The notes under the pieces were generated by a model. The model saw only the letters and a list, made by a program, of their open reading frames with translations. It searched no databases and was not told the DNA's origin. DNA of 29,633 bases, taken from positions 1 to 29,633 of IMG/VR virus record IMGVR_UViG_3300045118_000033. One strand, 5' to 3'. Both the position numbers and the translations under genes were made by a program. This document shows positions 12,810-19,647 of the stretch, one piece after another. Source of the stretch: a virus. The first letter of the stretch is position 1, and each line of letters begins with the position of its first letter.

Positions 12810-13478
12810 TCACTTGTTGTAATTTTCGGCCTCAATTCGAGTAATAAAGAAGTGAATACCCCCCGAGGATTCATCCCAGCGATAGTCATTCCATGAGTCG
12901 GGTTTAACTGTTTCCCCTGCACGGTAGACGAAACTCGAATCATAAAAAGAGATTGCCTCGACTGCTCCAACGACTTCCAAGACATCGGCAAATTCAGCTC
13001 GACATTTCCTAGATGCGCCATGACTACGCTTGGCATTGGCTGGAATCAGTAGCTTTACCAAAACATCGTTTCGGCACAGCTTCCACCCGATAACGTCGCC
13101 TTCTGGAAGGTGAGAAGTCGTGGCGATGGCTAGATCGGCGTTTTTGGCACCTTGCAAGTTGACACCGCTCAGGTCGGCACCGAGCAGGTTGGCATCGCGC
13201 AGGTTGGCATCGCGCAGGTTGGCGCTGCTCAGGTCGGCACCGCGCAGGTTGGCCCCGCTCAGGCAGGAACCACTTAGGTTGGCATGGCGCAGGTTGGCCC
13301 CGCGAAGGTCGGCACCGCGCAGGTCGGCACCACTTAGGTCGGAACCACTTAGGTTGGAACCGCTTAGGTCGGAACCGCGCAGGTCGGCCCCGCCCAGGCA
13401 GGCACGTTGGCCCCCAGCGCCTTCACACCAGAGGTTGTGATTTTCCTGGATTTCTGGGAGGTTTATATTGTGGTCCAT
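12810..13478 (-). CDS. Pentapeptide-repeat protein A with DUF5758-like C-terminal domain
   Basis: A 222-aa protein. Residues 1-26 are the shared header ([20 protein letters not shown]). About 27-118 are A(D/N)LxG pentapeptides that should form a right-handed quadrilateral beta-helix. About 120-222 form a separate domain with [40 protein letters not shown] and [15 protein letters not shown], matching the DUF5758 domain that often follows pentapeptide repeats. Only this paralog carries that domain. The SD (AAGGTGA) lies in the stop region of the preceding paralog B. Pentapeptide proteins such as Qnr and MfpA mimic DNA and bind topoisomerases; a similar role here is conjecture. Confidence 0.85.
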   Translation of the reverse strand: MDHNINLPEIQENHNLWCEGAGGQRACLGGADLRGSDLSGSNLSGSDLSGADLRGADLRGANLRHANLSGSCLSGANLRGADLSSANLRDANLRDANLLGADLSGVNLQGAKNADLAIATTSHLPEGDVIGWKLCRNDVLVKLLIPANAKRSHGASRKCRAEFADVLEVVGAVEAISFYDSSFVYRAGETVKPDSWNDYRWDESSGGIHFFITRIEAENYNK

Positions 13479-13484
13479 TTTAGC

Positions 13485-14054
13485 TCACCTTTTGGCTAGG
13501 TCGATATTCTTGGCTCCGGTTAGGTTGGCCCGGGTCATGTTGGCCTTGCGGAGATCGGCACCTTCCAGGTCGGCAAAACGAAGGTCGGCACCGCTCAAGT
13601 CGGCATTGCGCAGGTCGGCATTGCGCAGGTCGGTACGGCGAAGTTCGGCACCGCGAAGTTCGGCATTTCGCAGGTCGGCACCGCGAAGGTCGGCACGGCT
13701 CAGGTAGGCATGACTGAGGCGGGCACGGCTCAGGTTGGAACTACGAAGATCGGCACGGCTCAGGTTGGCATGACTGAGGCAGGCATGGCTCAGGCCAATA
13801 CGGCTCAGGTTGCCACCGACTAGTCTGGCCCCGCGAAGGTCAGCGCATCTCAGGTCAGCGCATCTCAGATCGGCACCGCTGAGGCAGGCACCATGAAGGT
13901 CGGCACCGTTCAGCTTGGCGCCGTGAAGGTTTGCGCCGTAGAGTTCGGAATAGCTCAGGTCCGCACCACACAGGTCTGCACGTTGGCCCCAATCGCCTAA
14001 ACACCATAGCTGGTGATTTTCCAGGATTTCTGGGAGGTTGATTCTATGATCCAT
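13485..14054 (-). CDS. Pentapeptide-repeat protein B
   Basis: A 189-aa protein with the shared header (INLPEILENHQLW, GQRADL) and then roughly thirty pentapeptides with more varied i+2 residues (C, Y, S, R, N) than its paralogs. It ends in the shared NLTGAKNIDLAKR tail. The tail DNA holds the AAAAGGTGA segment that is both its own stop and the SD of paralog A. It lies 6 nt from both neighbours, so A, B and C form a compact tandem. No extra domain. Function unknown; DNA mimicry is one possibility. Confidence 0.85.
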   Translation of the reverse strand: MDHRINLPEILENHQLWCLGDWGQRADLCGADLSYSELYGANLHGAKLNGADLHGACLSGADLRCADLRCADLRGARLVGGNLSRIGLSHACLSHANLSRADLRSSNLSRARLSHAYLSRADLRGADLRNAELRGAELRRTDLRNADLRNADLSGADLRFADLEGADLRKANMTRANLTGAKNIDLAKR

Positions 14055-14060
14055 TTTAGT

Positions 14061-14630
14061 TCACCTTTTGGCCAGGTCGGCATTCTTGGCTCCGGTTAGG
14101 TTTGCCCCGGTTAGGTTGGCACCAGTCATGTCGGCCCCTCGAAGGTCGGAATTGCTCAGATCGGCACCGATTAGACCGGAACCGCTCATGTTGGCATCGC
14201 TGAGGTTTGCACCGCGAAGGTCGGCACCGTAAAGGCAGGCGCAGCAAAGGTCGGCACCGCTCAAGTCGGCACCGCTCAAGTCGGCACCGCTCAAGTCGGC
14301 ACAGACCAGCTTGGAGCCCATCAAGTCCGCACCACTTAGGTTGGCACTGCTCAGGTCGGAATTGCTCAGGTCGGAATTGCTCAGATCGGCGCAGATCAGA
14401 TCGGCACAGTGCAGGTCGGAATTGCTCAGGTCGGAATTGCACAGATCGGCACAGTGCAGGTCGGCACAGTGCAGGTCGGAATTGCTCAGGTCGGAATTGC
14501 ACAGATCGGCACAGTGCAGGTCGGCACAGTGCAGGTCGGCATAGACCAGCTTGGCACGTTGGCCCCCAGCGCCTTCACGCCATAGCTTGTGATTTTCCTG
14601 GATTTCTGTGAGGTTGATTTTATGGTCCAT
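14061..14630 (-). CDS. Pentapeptide-repeat protein C with 60-bp tandem duplication
   Basis: A 189-aa protein. The ATG at 14630 gives the header MDHKINLTEIQENHKLW shared with the paralogs, preceded by AGGAG at good spacing; an ATG 18 nt upstream is in frame but has no SD. The repeats are unusual in having Cys, His and Ser at variable positions (DLHCADLHCADLCNSDL) in place of Gly. DNA 14401-14460 and 14461-14520 are identical, which adds 20 residues (four coils) by recent duplication. It ends with the shared AKNADLAKR tail. Confidence 0.85.
   Translation of the reverse strand: MDHKINLTEIQENHKLWREGAGGQRAKLVYADLHCADLHCADLCNSDLSNSDLHCADLHCADLCNSDLSNSDLHCADLICADLSNSDLSNSDLSSANLSGADLMGSKLVCADLSGADLSGADLSGADLCCACLYGADLRGANLSDANMSGSGLIGADLSNSDLRGADMTGANLTGANLTGAKNADLAKR
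14401..14539. repeat. Perfect 60-bp tandem repeat within pentapeptide gene C
   Basis: 14401-14460 and 14461-14520 are identical base for base, and 14521-14539 begins a third copy before diverging. The preceding 60 bp (14341-14400) are a degenerate copy. The unit equals four pentapeptides, so gain or loss keeps the frame and the beta-helix register. Confidence 0.95.
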
Positions 14631-14688
14631 TTTAGTTCTCCTAGTCATAAAGGGGAATTAGTTCGCTCTTCGGATCGAAAGGAGTTAA

Positions 14689-15111
14689 CTAAGCCTCGTA
14701 GATCGCACCACTCAGGTGGGCACATCGCAGGTTGGTACTGCTCAGGTCGACACCGAGCAGGTCGGCACCGCGAAGGTAGGCTCCGATCAGGTGGGCATCG
14801 CGCAGGTTGGCATCGCGCAGGTTGGCATCGCGCAGGTTGGCATAGCTCAGGTCGGCATGGCGCAGGTTGGCACCACTTAGGTCGGAACCACTTAGGTTGG
14901 CATGGCGCAGGTTGGCCCCGCGAAGGTCGGCATCGCGAAGGTCGGCACCACTTAGGTCGGAACCACTTAGGTTGGAACCGCTTAGGTCGGAACCGCTTAG
15001 GTCGGCGCTGCTCAGGTCGGCCCCGCCCAGGCAGGCACGTTGGCCCCCAGCGCCTTCACACCAGAGGTTGTGATTTTCCTGGATTTCTGTGAGGTTGATT
15101 TTATGGTCCAT
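14689..15111 (-). CDS. Pentapeptide-repeat protein D (short)
   Basis: A 140-aa protein whose first 65 residues are close to those of paralog A (same [14 protein letters not shown] header region), showing recent common origin. It stops after LSGAIYEA without the AKNADLAKR tail or an extra domain, so it may be a truncated paralog or a natural short form. GGAG precedes the ATG by 6 nt and lies in the last codons of the 80-aa gene upstream. Confidence 0.8.
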   Translation of the reverse strand: MDHKINLTEIQENHNLWCEGAGGQRACLGGADLSSADLSGSDLSGSNLSGSDLSGADLRDADLRGANLRHANLSGSDLSGANLRHADLSYANLRDANLRDANLRDAHLIGAYLRGADLLGVDLSSTNLRCAHLSGAIYEA

Positions 15112-15114
15112 GGG

Positions 15115-15357
15115 TTACTCCTGAATTTTCCTGCGAACTTCTTTGAAAATATAGGAAAGCTCCTCTTGAGTGATTCCAGCTAAGTCGCAGACGGACTTTG
15201 CCGCTTCTGAATACATCGCCGCTTCACTGGCTCGCCTCATGTTATGGCTTTCCGCAATGGCCACAGCGTTATGGCATAAGCCGGTAACGATGGTAACAAC
15301 AGTGTGATAATCCAGACCTTCACGGATTCGGTTCTGAGTCTTTTCGGCAATGGTCAT
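15115..15357 (-). CDS. Hypothetical protein (80 aa) between pentapeptide genes
   Basis: The start is fixed at 15357 by GGAAAGG eight bases upstream. The longer open frame upstream is an off-frame reading of pentapeptide DNA that gives VPTS repeats. The protein is helical and contains YHTVVTIVTGLCHNAVAIAE, a hydrophobic amphipathic helix, and ends in EVRRKIQE. The last codons, AGGAAAATTCAG, recur at 15668-15679 in front of paralog E, so a second copy of this gene may once have been there. Confidence 0.65.
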   Translation of the reverse strand: MTIAEKTQNRIREGLDYHTVVTIVTGLCHNAVAIAESHNMRRASEAAMYSEAAKSVCDLAGITQEELSYIFKEVRRKIQE

Positions 15358-15394
15358 TTCACAATCCTTTCCACGTTGAAGGTGGGAACGCGTT

Positions 15395-15658
15395 TTAGAG
15401 GTCGGCATCCCTGAGGTTGGCTCCACTGAGGTTGGCTCCACTGAGGTTGGCATCCTTGAGGTTGGCACTCCACAGGCTTGCACCTCTGAGGTTGGCACCT
15501 TGGAGGTTGGCACCCTGGAGGTTGGCACCACCGAGGTCGGCATCGCCGAGGATGGCACCACTAAGGTCGGCACCACTAAGGTCGGCACCACTAAGATCGC
15601 CATTTAAACAGAGTTCGTGATTCTCTCGAATTGTTTTAAGGTTGATTTTCGGGTCCAT
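15395..15658 (-). CDS. Pentapeptide-repeat protein E (short)
   Basis: An 87-aa protein, the shortest paralog. The header is partly preserved ([18 protein letters not shown]) but the GAGGQRA segment is missing, so the repeats begin sooner. About twelve pentapeptides follow, then it ends at NLRDADL. Its repeat sequence ([24 protein letters not shown]) is closer to paralog F than to A-D. The SD is weak. It could be a decayed or minimal member. Confidence 0.75.
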   Translation of the reverse strand: MDPKINLKTIRENHELCLNGDLSGADLSGADLSGAILGDADLGGANLQGANLQGANLRGASLWSANLKDANLSGANLSGANLRDADL

Positions 15659-15684
15659 GATTTACATCTGAATTTTCCTACTCA

Positions 15685-16173
15685 TTACTTGAGTCTAGCG
15701 GGTGCGATTTCATCTGGCGTAAGATCCTCTACAATGCCTGGAACCAGGCGTTCGGCTTCATCCAGGTAGATTTTCTTGGAATCAAGTAGCTGAGCCTGTA
15801 GCTCAAGGTTTTCAAACTTGGGATTCATTAGCCTGAGCATGTGTAGCGTCTTGCCTATGTCACGAGCCAGCATAACGAGGCGAACCGCGCTAGACTGCTC
15901 AGATCCCTGCCTATATCTCAATATCCACCTCATACGCTGGGCAATGTTGCAATTGCGACACGATTTCAGGAGCTTGCGGCCATCATTATGTCTAGGTCTG
16001 CCGCAGCGGCAAAGCCCGGCCTTGCGGAAGCCATTAGCTCGTTTAGCATCCGCCTCTTGATCCTCTTCGAGGCAGGGATCACACGTCGTCGATCCCTCGA
16101 TAGGGTCGCGGATGCCGCATTTTACGCAAGTCCCAGCCAGTTTACGATTAAGGTATGTCTGCTGATAACTCAT
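15685..16173 (-). CDS. Double zinc-ribbon-like protein (162 aa)
   Basis: The N-terminal 80 residues hold four Cys pairs: C16-x2-C19 with C31-x2-C34, and C55-x-C57 with C72-x2-C75, consistent with two small zinc ribbons. The region between them is very basic. The C-terminal half is helical (LVMLARDIGKTLHMLRLMNP) and ends acidic. It may be a DNA- or RNA-binding regulator. Its ATG overlaps the stop of the 42-aa membrane peptide (ATGA). No family name can be given. Confidence 0.65.
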   Translation of the reverse strand: MSYQQTYLNRKLAGTCVKCGIRDPIEGSTTCDPCLEEDQEADAKRANGFRKAGLCRCGRPRHNDGRKLLKSCRNCNIAQRMRWILRYRQGSEQSSAVRLVMLARDIGKTLHMLRLMNPKFENLELQAQLLDSKKIYLDEAERLVPGIVEDLTPDEIAPARLK

Positions 16174-16298
16174 CCGAGCCCCAATACCTCAAGAGTGCAT
16201 GCAATGGCGTCTGGCAAGCCCTGCAAGATGCCGTAGAGGATAAGTGCACCTGCTATACCCAGGATCACCCAATGCCGCTCCAATCGAATCCTACGCAT
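16170..16298 (-). CDS. 42-aa single-pass membrane microprotein
   Basis: The start is set at 16298 because this ATG overlaps the end of the preceding gene by 8 nt; the longer frame upstream lies within that gene. A basic N-terminus (MRRIRLERHW) is followed by a hydrophobic stretch (VILGIAGALILYGILQGL), so it is probably an inner-membrane protein with its N-terminus inside. Function unknown. Confidence 0.55.
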   Translation of the reverse strand: MRRIRLERHWVILGIAGALILYGILQGLPDAIACTLEVLGLG

Positions 16299-16512
16299 CT
16301 TCTTCGGTCTCCTGTATAGCAAGCTGGCCGGGTCTGTAGTGTTCAATGGCATCCCTCAATTCTTTGGAAAGCATTTCCGTTGGAGTGTCATTGCCATCAA
16401 ACCATGACCTACGCCCATTCCATTCCATTGCAAATTCAACCGACCATCCCTGGGCATCGGTTTCAAACCTAACGCGCCATCCGTTATGCTCAACATATAT
16501 TGGTTTGCTCAT
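16291..16512 (-). CDS. Hypothetical protein (73 aa)
   Basis: A small soluble protein with a beta-rich first half (PIYVEHNGWRVRFETDAQGW) and a helical acidic second half (ELRDAIEHYRPGQ). No family is recognised. It starts 9 nt after paralog F and has AAGAG upstream of the ATG. It overlaps the membrane microprotein by 8 nt. Confidence 0.65.
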   Translation of the reverse strand: MSKPIYVEHNGWRVRFETDAQGWSVEFAMEWNGRRSWFDGNDTPTEMLSKELRDAIEHYRPGQLAIQETEEDA

Positions 16513-16521
16513 TACATACTC

Positions 16522-17271
16522 TTAGAACAATAGTGAAGGGGCATCACTGCGATGGTTATTGATGAACTCCGCTGCATACTTCTTCAAGACAAGCAAAGCA
16601 TCCTTGATTTCTGGGTCTTGATGGTATTGGTTATAAACGTGATATATAAGTTGCAACGATAAATGCCTATCAAGATTAATACGAGTTCCACCACACCAAA
16701 GGGGCAGGCTGGTGAAATCTAGGTTGGCACCCTGGAGGTTGGTACCCTGGAGGTTGGTACCCTGGAGGTTGGCACCCTGGAGGTTGGCACCCTGGAGGTT
16801 GGCACCCTGGAGGTTGTCACCACTGAGGTTGGCACCTCTGAGGTTGGCACCTTGGAGGTTGGCACCCTGGAGGTTGGAACCTCTGAGATTGGCACCCCTG
16901 AGGTCGGCACCACTGAGGTTGGCATCCTGGAGGTCTGCACCACTGAGGTTGGCATCCTGGAGGTCGGCACCACTGAGGTCGGCACCTAGGAGGTTGGAAC
17001 CCTGGAGGTTGGCATCCCATAGGTTGGCACCCGGTAGGTTGGCTCCACTAAGGTTGGCATCCTGGAGGTTGGCACTCCACAGGCTTGCACCTCTGAGGTT
17101 GGCACCTTGGAGGTTGGAACCCTGGAGGTTGGCACCACCGAGGTCGGCATCGCCGAGGTCTGCATCGCCGAGGTCTGCATCGCCGAGGTCTGCACCACTG
17201 AGGTCTGCACGTTCACCGCCATTGCCATTTCGCCAAAGTTTGTGGTTAGTAAGGATCGTTTGTAGGCCCAT
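16522..17271 (-). CDS. Pentapeptide-repeat protein F (largest) with unique C-terminal tail
   Basis: A 249-aa protein. The header is shortened (LQTILTNHKLWRNGNGGERADL) but is clearly the same element as in A-D. The regular A(D/N)L.G repeats run to about residue 185, with long stretches of NLQGA units that imply recent expansion. The last 60 residues (LPLWCGGTRINLD, LQLIYHVYNQYH, LLVLKKYAAEFI) are non-repetitive and helical, and are not shared by the other paralogs. AGGAG lies about 7 nt before the ATG. It is transcribed before the other five. Confidence 0.85.
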   Translation of the reverse strand: MGLQTILTNHKLWRNGNGGERADLSGADLGDADLGDADLGDADLGGANLQGSNLQGANLRGASLWSANLQDANLSGANLPGANLWDANLQGSNLLGADLSGADLQDANLSGADLQDANLSGADLRGANLRGSNLQGANLQGANLRGANLSGDNLQGANLQGANLQGANLQGTNLQGTNLQGANLDFTSLPLWCGGTRINLDRHLSLQLIYHVYNQYHQDPEIKDALLVLKKYAAEFINNHRSDAPSLLF

Positions 17272-17330
17272 TTCGTTACTCCTATGAGGTAATCAGGCAT
17301 CTAGCCTGACAATTCCCTGGAATGATTCAG

Positions 17331-17555
17331 CTATTTCATCCCCCTGATTGCAGCCCTGACGCTAGAAAACGTATAGGGCACACCATCCGGCGTTTTAGAC
17401 CCGTCGAAATCGCAGTAGCCAATAAATTTCCTGGCAGCATCATCTAGCGTTTGCGTCTCTCGGATGCATTCCAGTGCTAGCCTATATAGCCCCTCATCAT
17501 TTTTGATCCACAATGAAACATTCCAGTGATTCCAGTTCTTGTGTCCATTAAGCAT
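17331..17555 (-). CDS. Small conserved phage protein with NHWNVSLWIKNDE motif
   Basis: A 74-aa protein whose first part (GHKNWNHWNVSLWIKNDEGLY) matches a widespread family of small phage proteins with the layout N-x-x-W-N-V-x-L-W-I-x-N-D-E-x-L-Y. Members occur in early regions of many podoviruses and siphoviruses; none has a known function. GGGAG lies 7 nt before the ATG. Confidence 0.65.
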   Translation of the reverse strand: MLNGHKNWNHWNVSLWIKNDEGLYRLALECIRETQTLDDAARKFIGYCDFDGSKTPDGVPYTFSSVRAAIRGMK

Positions 17556-17590
17556 TGTATGCTCCCTTTGCTTATAGGGCCTCAGCCCTG

Positions 17591-17824
17591 TCAGTTATTC
17601 ACACAGGCAAGATTTAAAGCATGCTGAAACATGCGCATAAACTCGTCATGAGTTGAAAACCTAAAGATCCGCTGCATTTCCTGATCCACTGCCCGAAGCT
17701 GCTCTCGTGTCGGACGCAGCATTGTATGGTCGATATGGTTGGTATTGGTTTGCATTGGGATGCCTCCGTTAGTGGGTTGAATAACAGGTATGTTCTTGTT
17801 GCAGATCGATGTAACGTATCCCAT
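17591..17824 (-). CDS. Hypothetical protein (77 aa)
   Basis: A protein with AAGGAG seven bases before its ATG, a very good SD. An N-terminal polar segment precedes a helical half (EQLRAVDQEMQRIFRF, DEFMRMFQHALNLA). No motif or family is recognised. A second, shorter start at an internal Met (residue 24) is possible, but its SD is less clear. Confidence 0.6.
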   Translation of the reverse strand: MGYVTSICNKNIPVIQPTNGGIPMQTNTNHIDHTMLRPTREQLRAVDQEMQRIFRFSTHDEFMRMFQHALNLACVNN

Positions 17825-17874
17825 TTCAATTCTCCTTGTGGGTTAGGTTAGGTTGTTCAGTGATTTGAATGGCG

Positions 17875-18030
17875 CTACTTCCAGATTGGCGAGACGTTGT
17901 GCAGTGTGGCATATTCCAGGATGTCCAGGCGGGACCAAAGCATTCCCACGGGTTCATCCTCTTTGCCCTCACACTCCCAGAACACGTTGTAGGCCTCATA
18001 GGTGGTTGCGGCTCGGTATGCGGTGAGCAT
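17875..18030 (-). CDS. First gene of the leftward operon (51 aa)
   Basis: The start is at 18030, with AAGGAGAG seven bases upstream; the longer frame lacks an SD. It is a small acidic protein with aromatic residues throughout (AYNVFWECEG, MLWSRLDILEYA). Being closest to the divergence region it is likely among the first phage proteins made, and such first genes often act on host functions; no specific role can be inferred. Confidence 0.6.
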   Translation of the reverse strand: MLTAYRAATTYEAYNVFWECEGKEDEPVGMLWSRLDILEYATLHNVSPIWK

Positions 18031-18075
18031 GTCACTCTCCTTTTTTGGTTTGTGGGTTTCAGTGGTTTGTCTCAT

Positions 18076-18114
18076 CTCAGCACATCAACTAAGACTACGT
18101 TGGCATGTGCTGAG
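18076..18114 (-). promoter_or_regulatory. Inverted repeat in the early leader
   Basis: CTCAGCACAT (18076-18085) and ATGTGCTGAG (18105-18114) are a perfect 10-bp inverted repeat; CAAC/GTTG inside can extend the stem. It lies 46-84 nt upstream of the first leftward gene, so it is either an operator or a leader hairpin that protects or controls the early transcript. Confidence 0.5.
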
Positions 18115-18324
18115 TCAAACAAACGCGCTATCGTCTCCGCCCCGTCTGGTGCTTATGGTAGCCAGCTCTGGGAGACGCTATGGGTTATCAAGGAGGGTTA
18201 GGCGCAACCTCGATCGCTTGCCTGTAAAGCATAAAGCAGCCGCCGTGCCAAACTTGAAACCCATTGAAAACACTAGCACTTAGGCAATCCAGTCTAGGAA
18301 TAGGATCATGCCAAGTGACCGATT

Positions 18325-18507
18325 GCGTCACACGCTAAAAACCAGCCAATCGCCTGCGAAATGGACAAAGCCCTTATTTATCAAGCAAACAAGCAAAATG
18401 ACGCTCCACGTCACACCAAATCCGTTCTGCGTCACATGCGGGCATCTAATATATAATACCGCCTAGCATGCCTCAGGAGCCAGTACGTGGCCACTGCACC
18501 GCGTCAC
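18325..18507. repeat. Four CGTCAC repeats flanking a TATAAT
   Basis: GCGTCACA (18325-18332), CGTCACA (18409-18415), GCGTCACA (18429-18436) and GCGTCAC (18501-18507). The second and third are 21 bp apart, two helical turns. A perfect TATAAT on the + strand (18452-18457) has the third repeat at its -35 position (GCGTCA, 17-nt spacer). This looks like an activator-type or iteron-type arrangement. Confidence 0.45.
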
Positions 18508-18962
18508 CGAGTGAAGGCAACCTTGGTTGACTAACGAGGGGACAAGAAGACACACCCTTCTTTCATCTAATCAAGAAACAGAGAAGAGAGATCATCCAAG
18601 ACAGACAGACAGATACCGTATAGCCTCAAAACACCTAAGAGACACTGAGATACACCAAGATACACCAAGATACAAACACCCCTAAAAGATAGCCTCATCC
18701 CTCCCCCTCACCCTCATCCAAGCAATAAACGAACTGTCGTGCTATTAGATTTCATGCCGATATTCGCCTAATGTTCGATTCAGCTTTCGATGGCGTGTAT
18801 TGTGTAACCTTGTGGCCTACATGCTTGATATTCATCGTATTGCATGGGAAATAATAGGCGAAACAAGGCAGTATGAGCCCACCCATAAGAGCCCATAAAA
18901 CGCAACCCACCCCGGAGTGACTTTGGCAAATGTATGGGGGGATGGTGGAGCGGAGTTGCTAC

Positions 18963-19007
18963 CTTAACGAGCTAATGGATCTGGTTTTCAGACGTCTTAA
19001 CGAGCTA
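18963..19007. repeat. CTTAACGAGCTA direct repeats, 33-bp period
   Basis: CTTAACGAGCTA occurs at 18963-18974 and 18996-19007. The following 15 or so bases are also partly similar. They lie 260-300 bp before the small terminase gene, a position where packaging or late-promoter sites are often found. Confidence 0.5.
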
Positions 19008-19263
19008 TTGAATCCAGTTTCTATCGACTCAATGGTCTACATCCGCCTATGAATGCGTTAATGGCATAAACGTCTATGCCGGTATACATATGATTTACGA
19101 CAGATAATCATTATTCACATTAAATGAAGGGTCTCCCAAATCCCCGGGGAAACACTTTGGGTTATCTGCAATATAATCTTGCGAGGGTATGATAATGGAT
19201 TATTTGGAATAACTGGCGGGGGAGTAGTTCTGAGAATATGATGTGGGGTGGTAAGGAGGGTAT

Positions 19264-19647
19264 GTGGCGGGGAAAATGGTGAAGAGAGGGGATGAGAGTC
19301 CTAGTTGGCTGGGTGATGCTAGGGAGGTAGATAGGGATGTGTTGGAGGGGATGGATAGGGAGGGTAGGAACCTTTTGACGCAGCATTCAGGGGATGGGCT
19401 GTCGCTGAGGAAGAAGCAGAAGGCGGGTGCTGAGTATTTGGCTACCTTGGTGGGGCATCCTAAGTTCCGGGAGAGGTTCTTGGAGTGGGCAATGGAGAAC
19501 CCAGGGGATGCGTATAAGATTGCTTCAAGTGAGAGGCCGAAGGAGATTCATGTAGAAGAGGACATTAGGCAGATGGTGGTGTTGGTTCCTGCTTCTACTA
19601 CAGAGAGTGAGTGGCAGAAGCTCATTATTAATGAGGGGGAGAAGTAG
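19264..19647 (+). CDS. terS: Putative small terminase subunit
   Basis: Assigned mainly by position, directly before and overlapping the large terminase gene by one base. The 127-aa protein is helical, with a basic middle (LSLRKKQKAGAEYLATLVG) that could bind the packaging site and an acidic C-terminus that could contact TerL. The GTG start at 19264 has AAGGAGG upstream; an ATG at 19276 is an alternative. The coding strand is strikingly G-rich and C-poor (29 G and 3 C in 19321-19380), with many AGG arginine codons, unlike the large subunit. Confidence 0.65.
   Translation: MAGKMVKRGDESPSWLGDAREVDRDVLEGMDREGRNLLTQHSGDGLSLRKKQKAGAEYLATLVGHPKFRERFLEWAMENPGDAYKIASSERPKEIHVEEDIRQMVVLVPASTTESEWQKLIINEGEK

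Larger units (their letters stand above)
18031..19263. other. 1.2-kb non-coding divergence region
   Basis: No convincing gene is visible on either strand. It separates the leftward early operon from the rightward late operon. Contents: a leader hairpin (18076-18114), CGTCAC repeats with a TATAAT (18325-18507), short direct repeats such as AGATACACCA in an A/C-rich tract (about 18640-18680), two 33-bp-spaced repeats (18963-19007), a TCCCCGGGGA palindrome (19141-19150) and a TATAAT (19172-19177) before the small terminase gene. It probably holds the early and late promoters and perhaps the packaging site. Confidence 0.6.

Noticed and set aside
13120-15092. CRISPR-like or minisatellite array suggested by regular short repeats
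   Set aside because: The repeats have no spacer/repeat alternation, are 15 bp long and encode pentapeptides; no cas genes are present.
15358-15603. N-terminal extension of the 80-aa gene reading VPTS repeats
   Set aside because: It is an off-frame reading of paralog E. A clear SD and ATG at 15357 mark the real start.
12810-17271. Diversity-generating retroelement with variable repeats
   Set aside because: No reverse transcriptase and no template/variable repeat pair with adenine-specific changes is present in the window.
16712-17287. Long + strand frame with [10 protein letters not shown] repeats opposite pentapeptide gene F (similar frames opposite A-E)
   Set aside because: It is the antisense reading of 15-bp periodic pentapeptide DNA, which stays open in several frames. 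No SD and no plausible protein composition.
17869-18283. Overlapping + strand frames of 110 and 93 aa in the divergence region
   Set aside because: No SD, and part lies opposite the 51-aa early gene; composition is that of a chance frame.
18160-18300. Possible tRNA or tRNA-like structure in the divergence region
   Set aside because: No cloverleaf, no T-loop GGTTC-A-A-x-C pattern and no acceptor pairing could be built.
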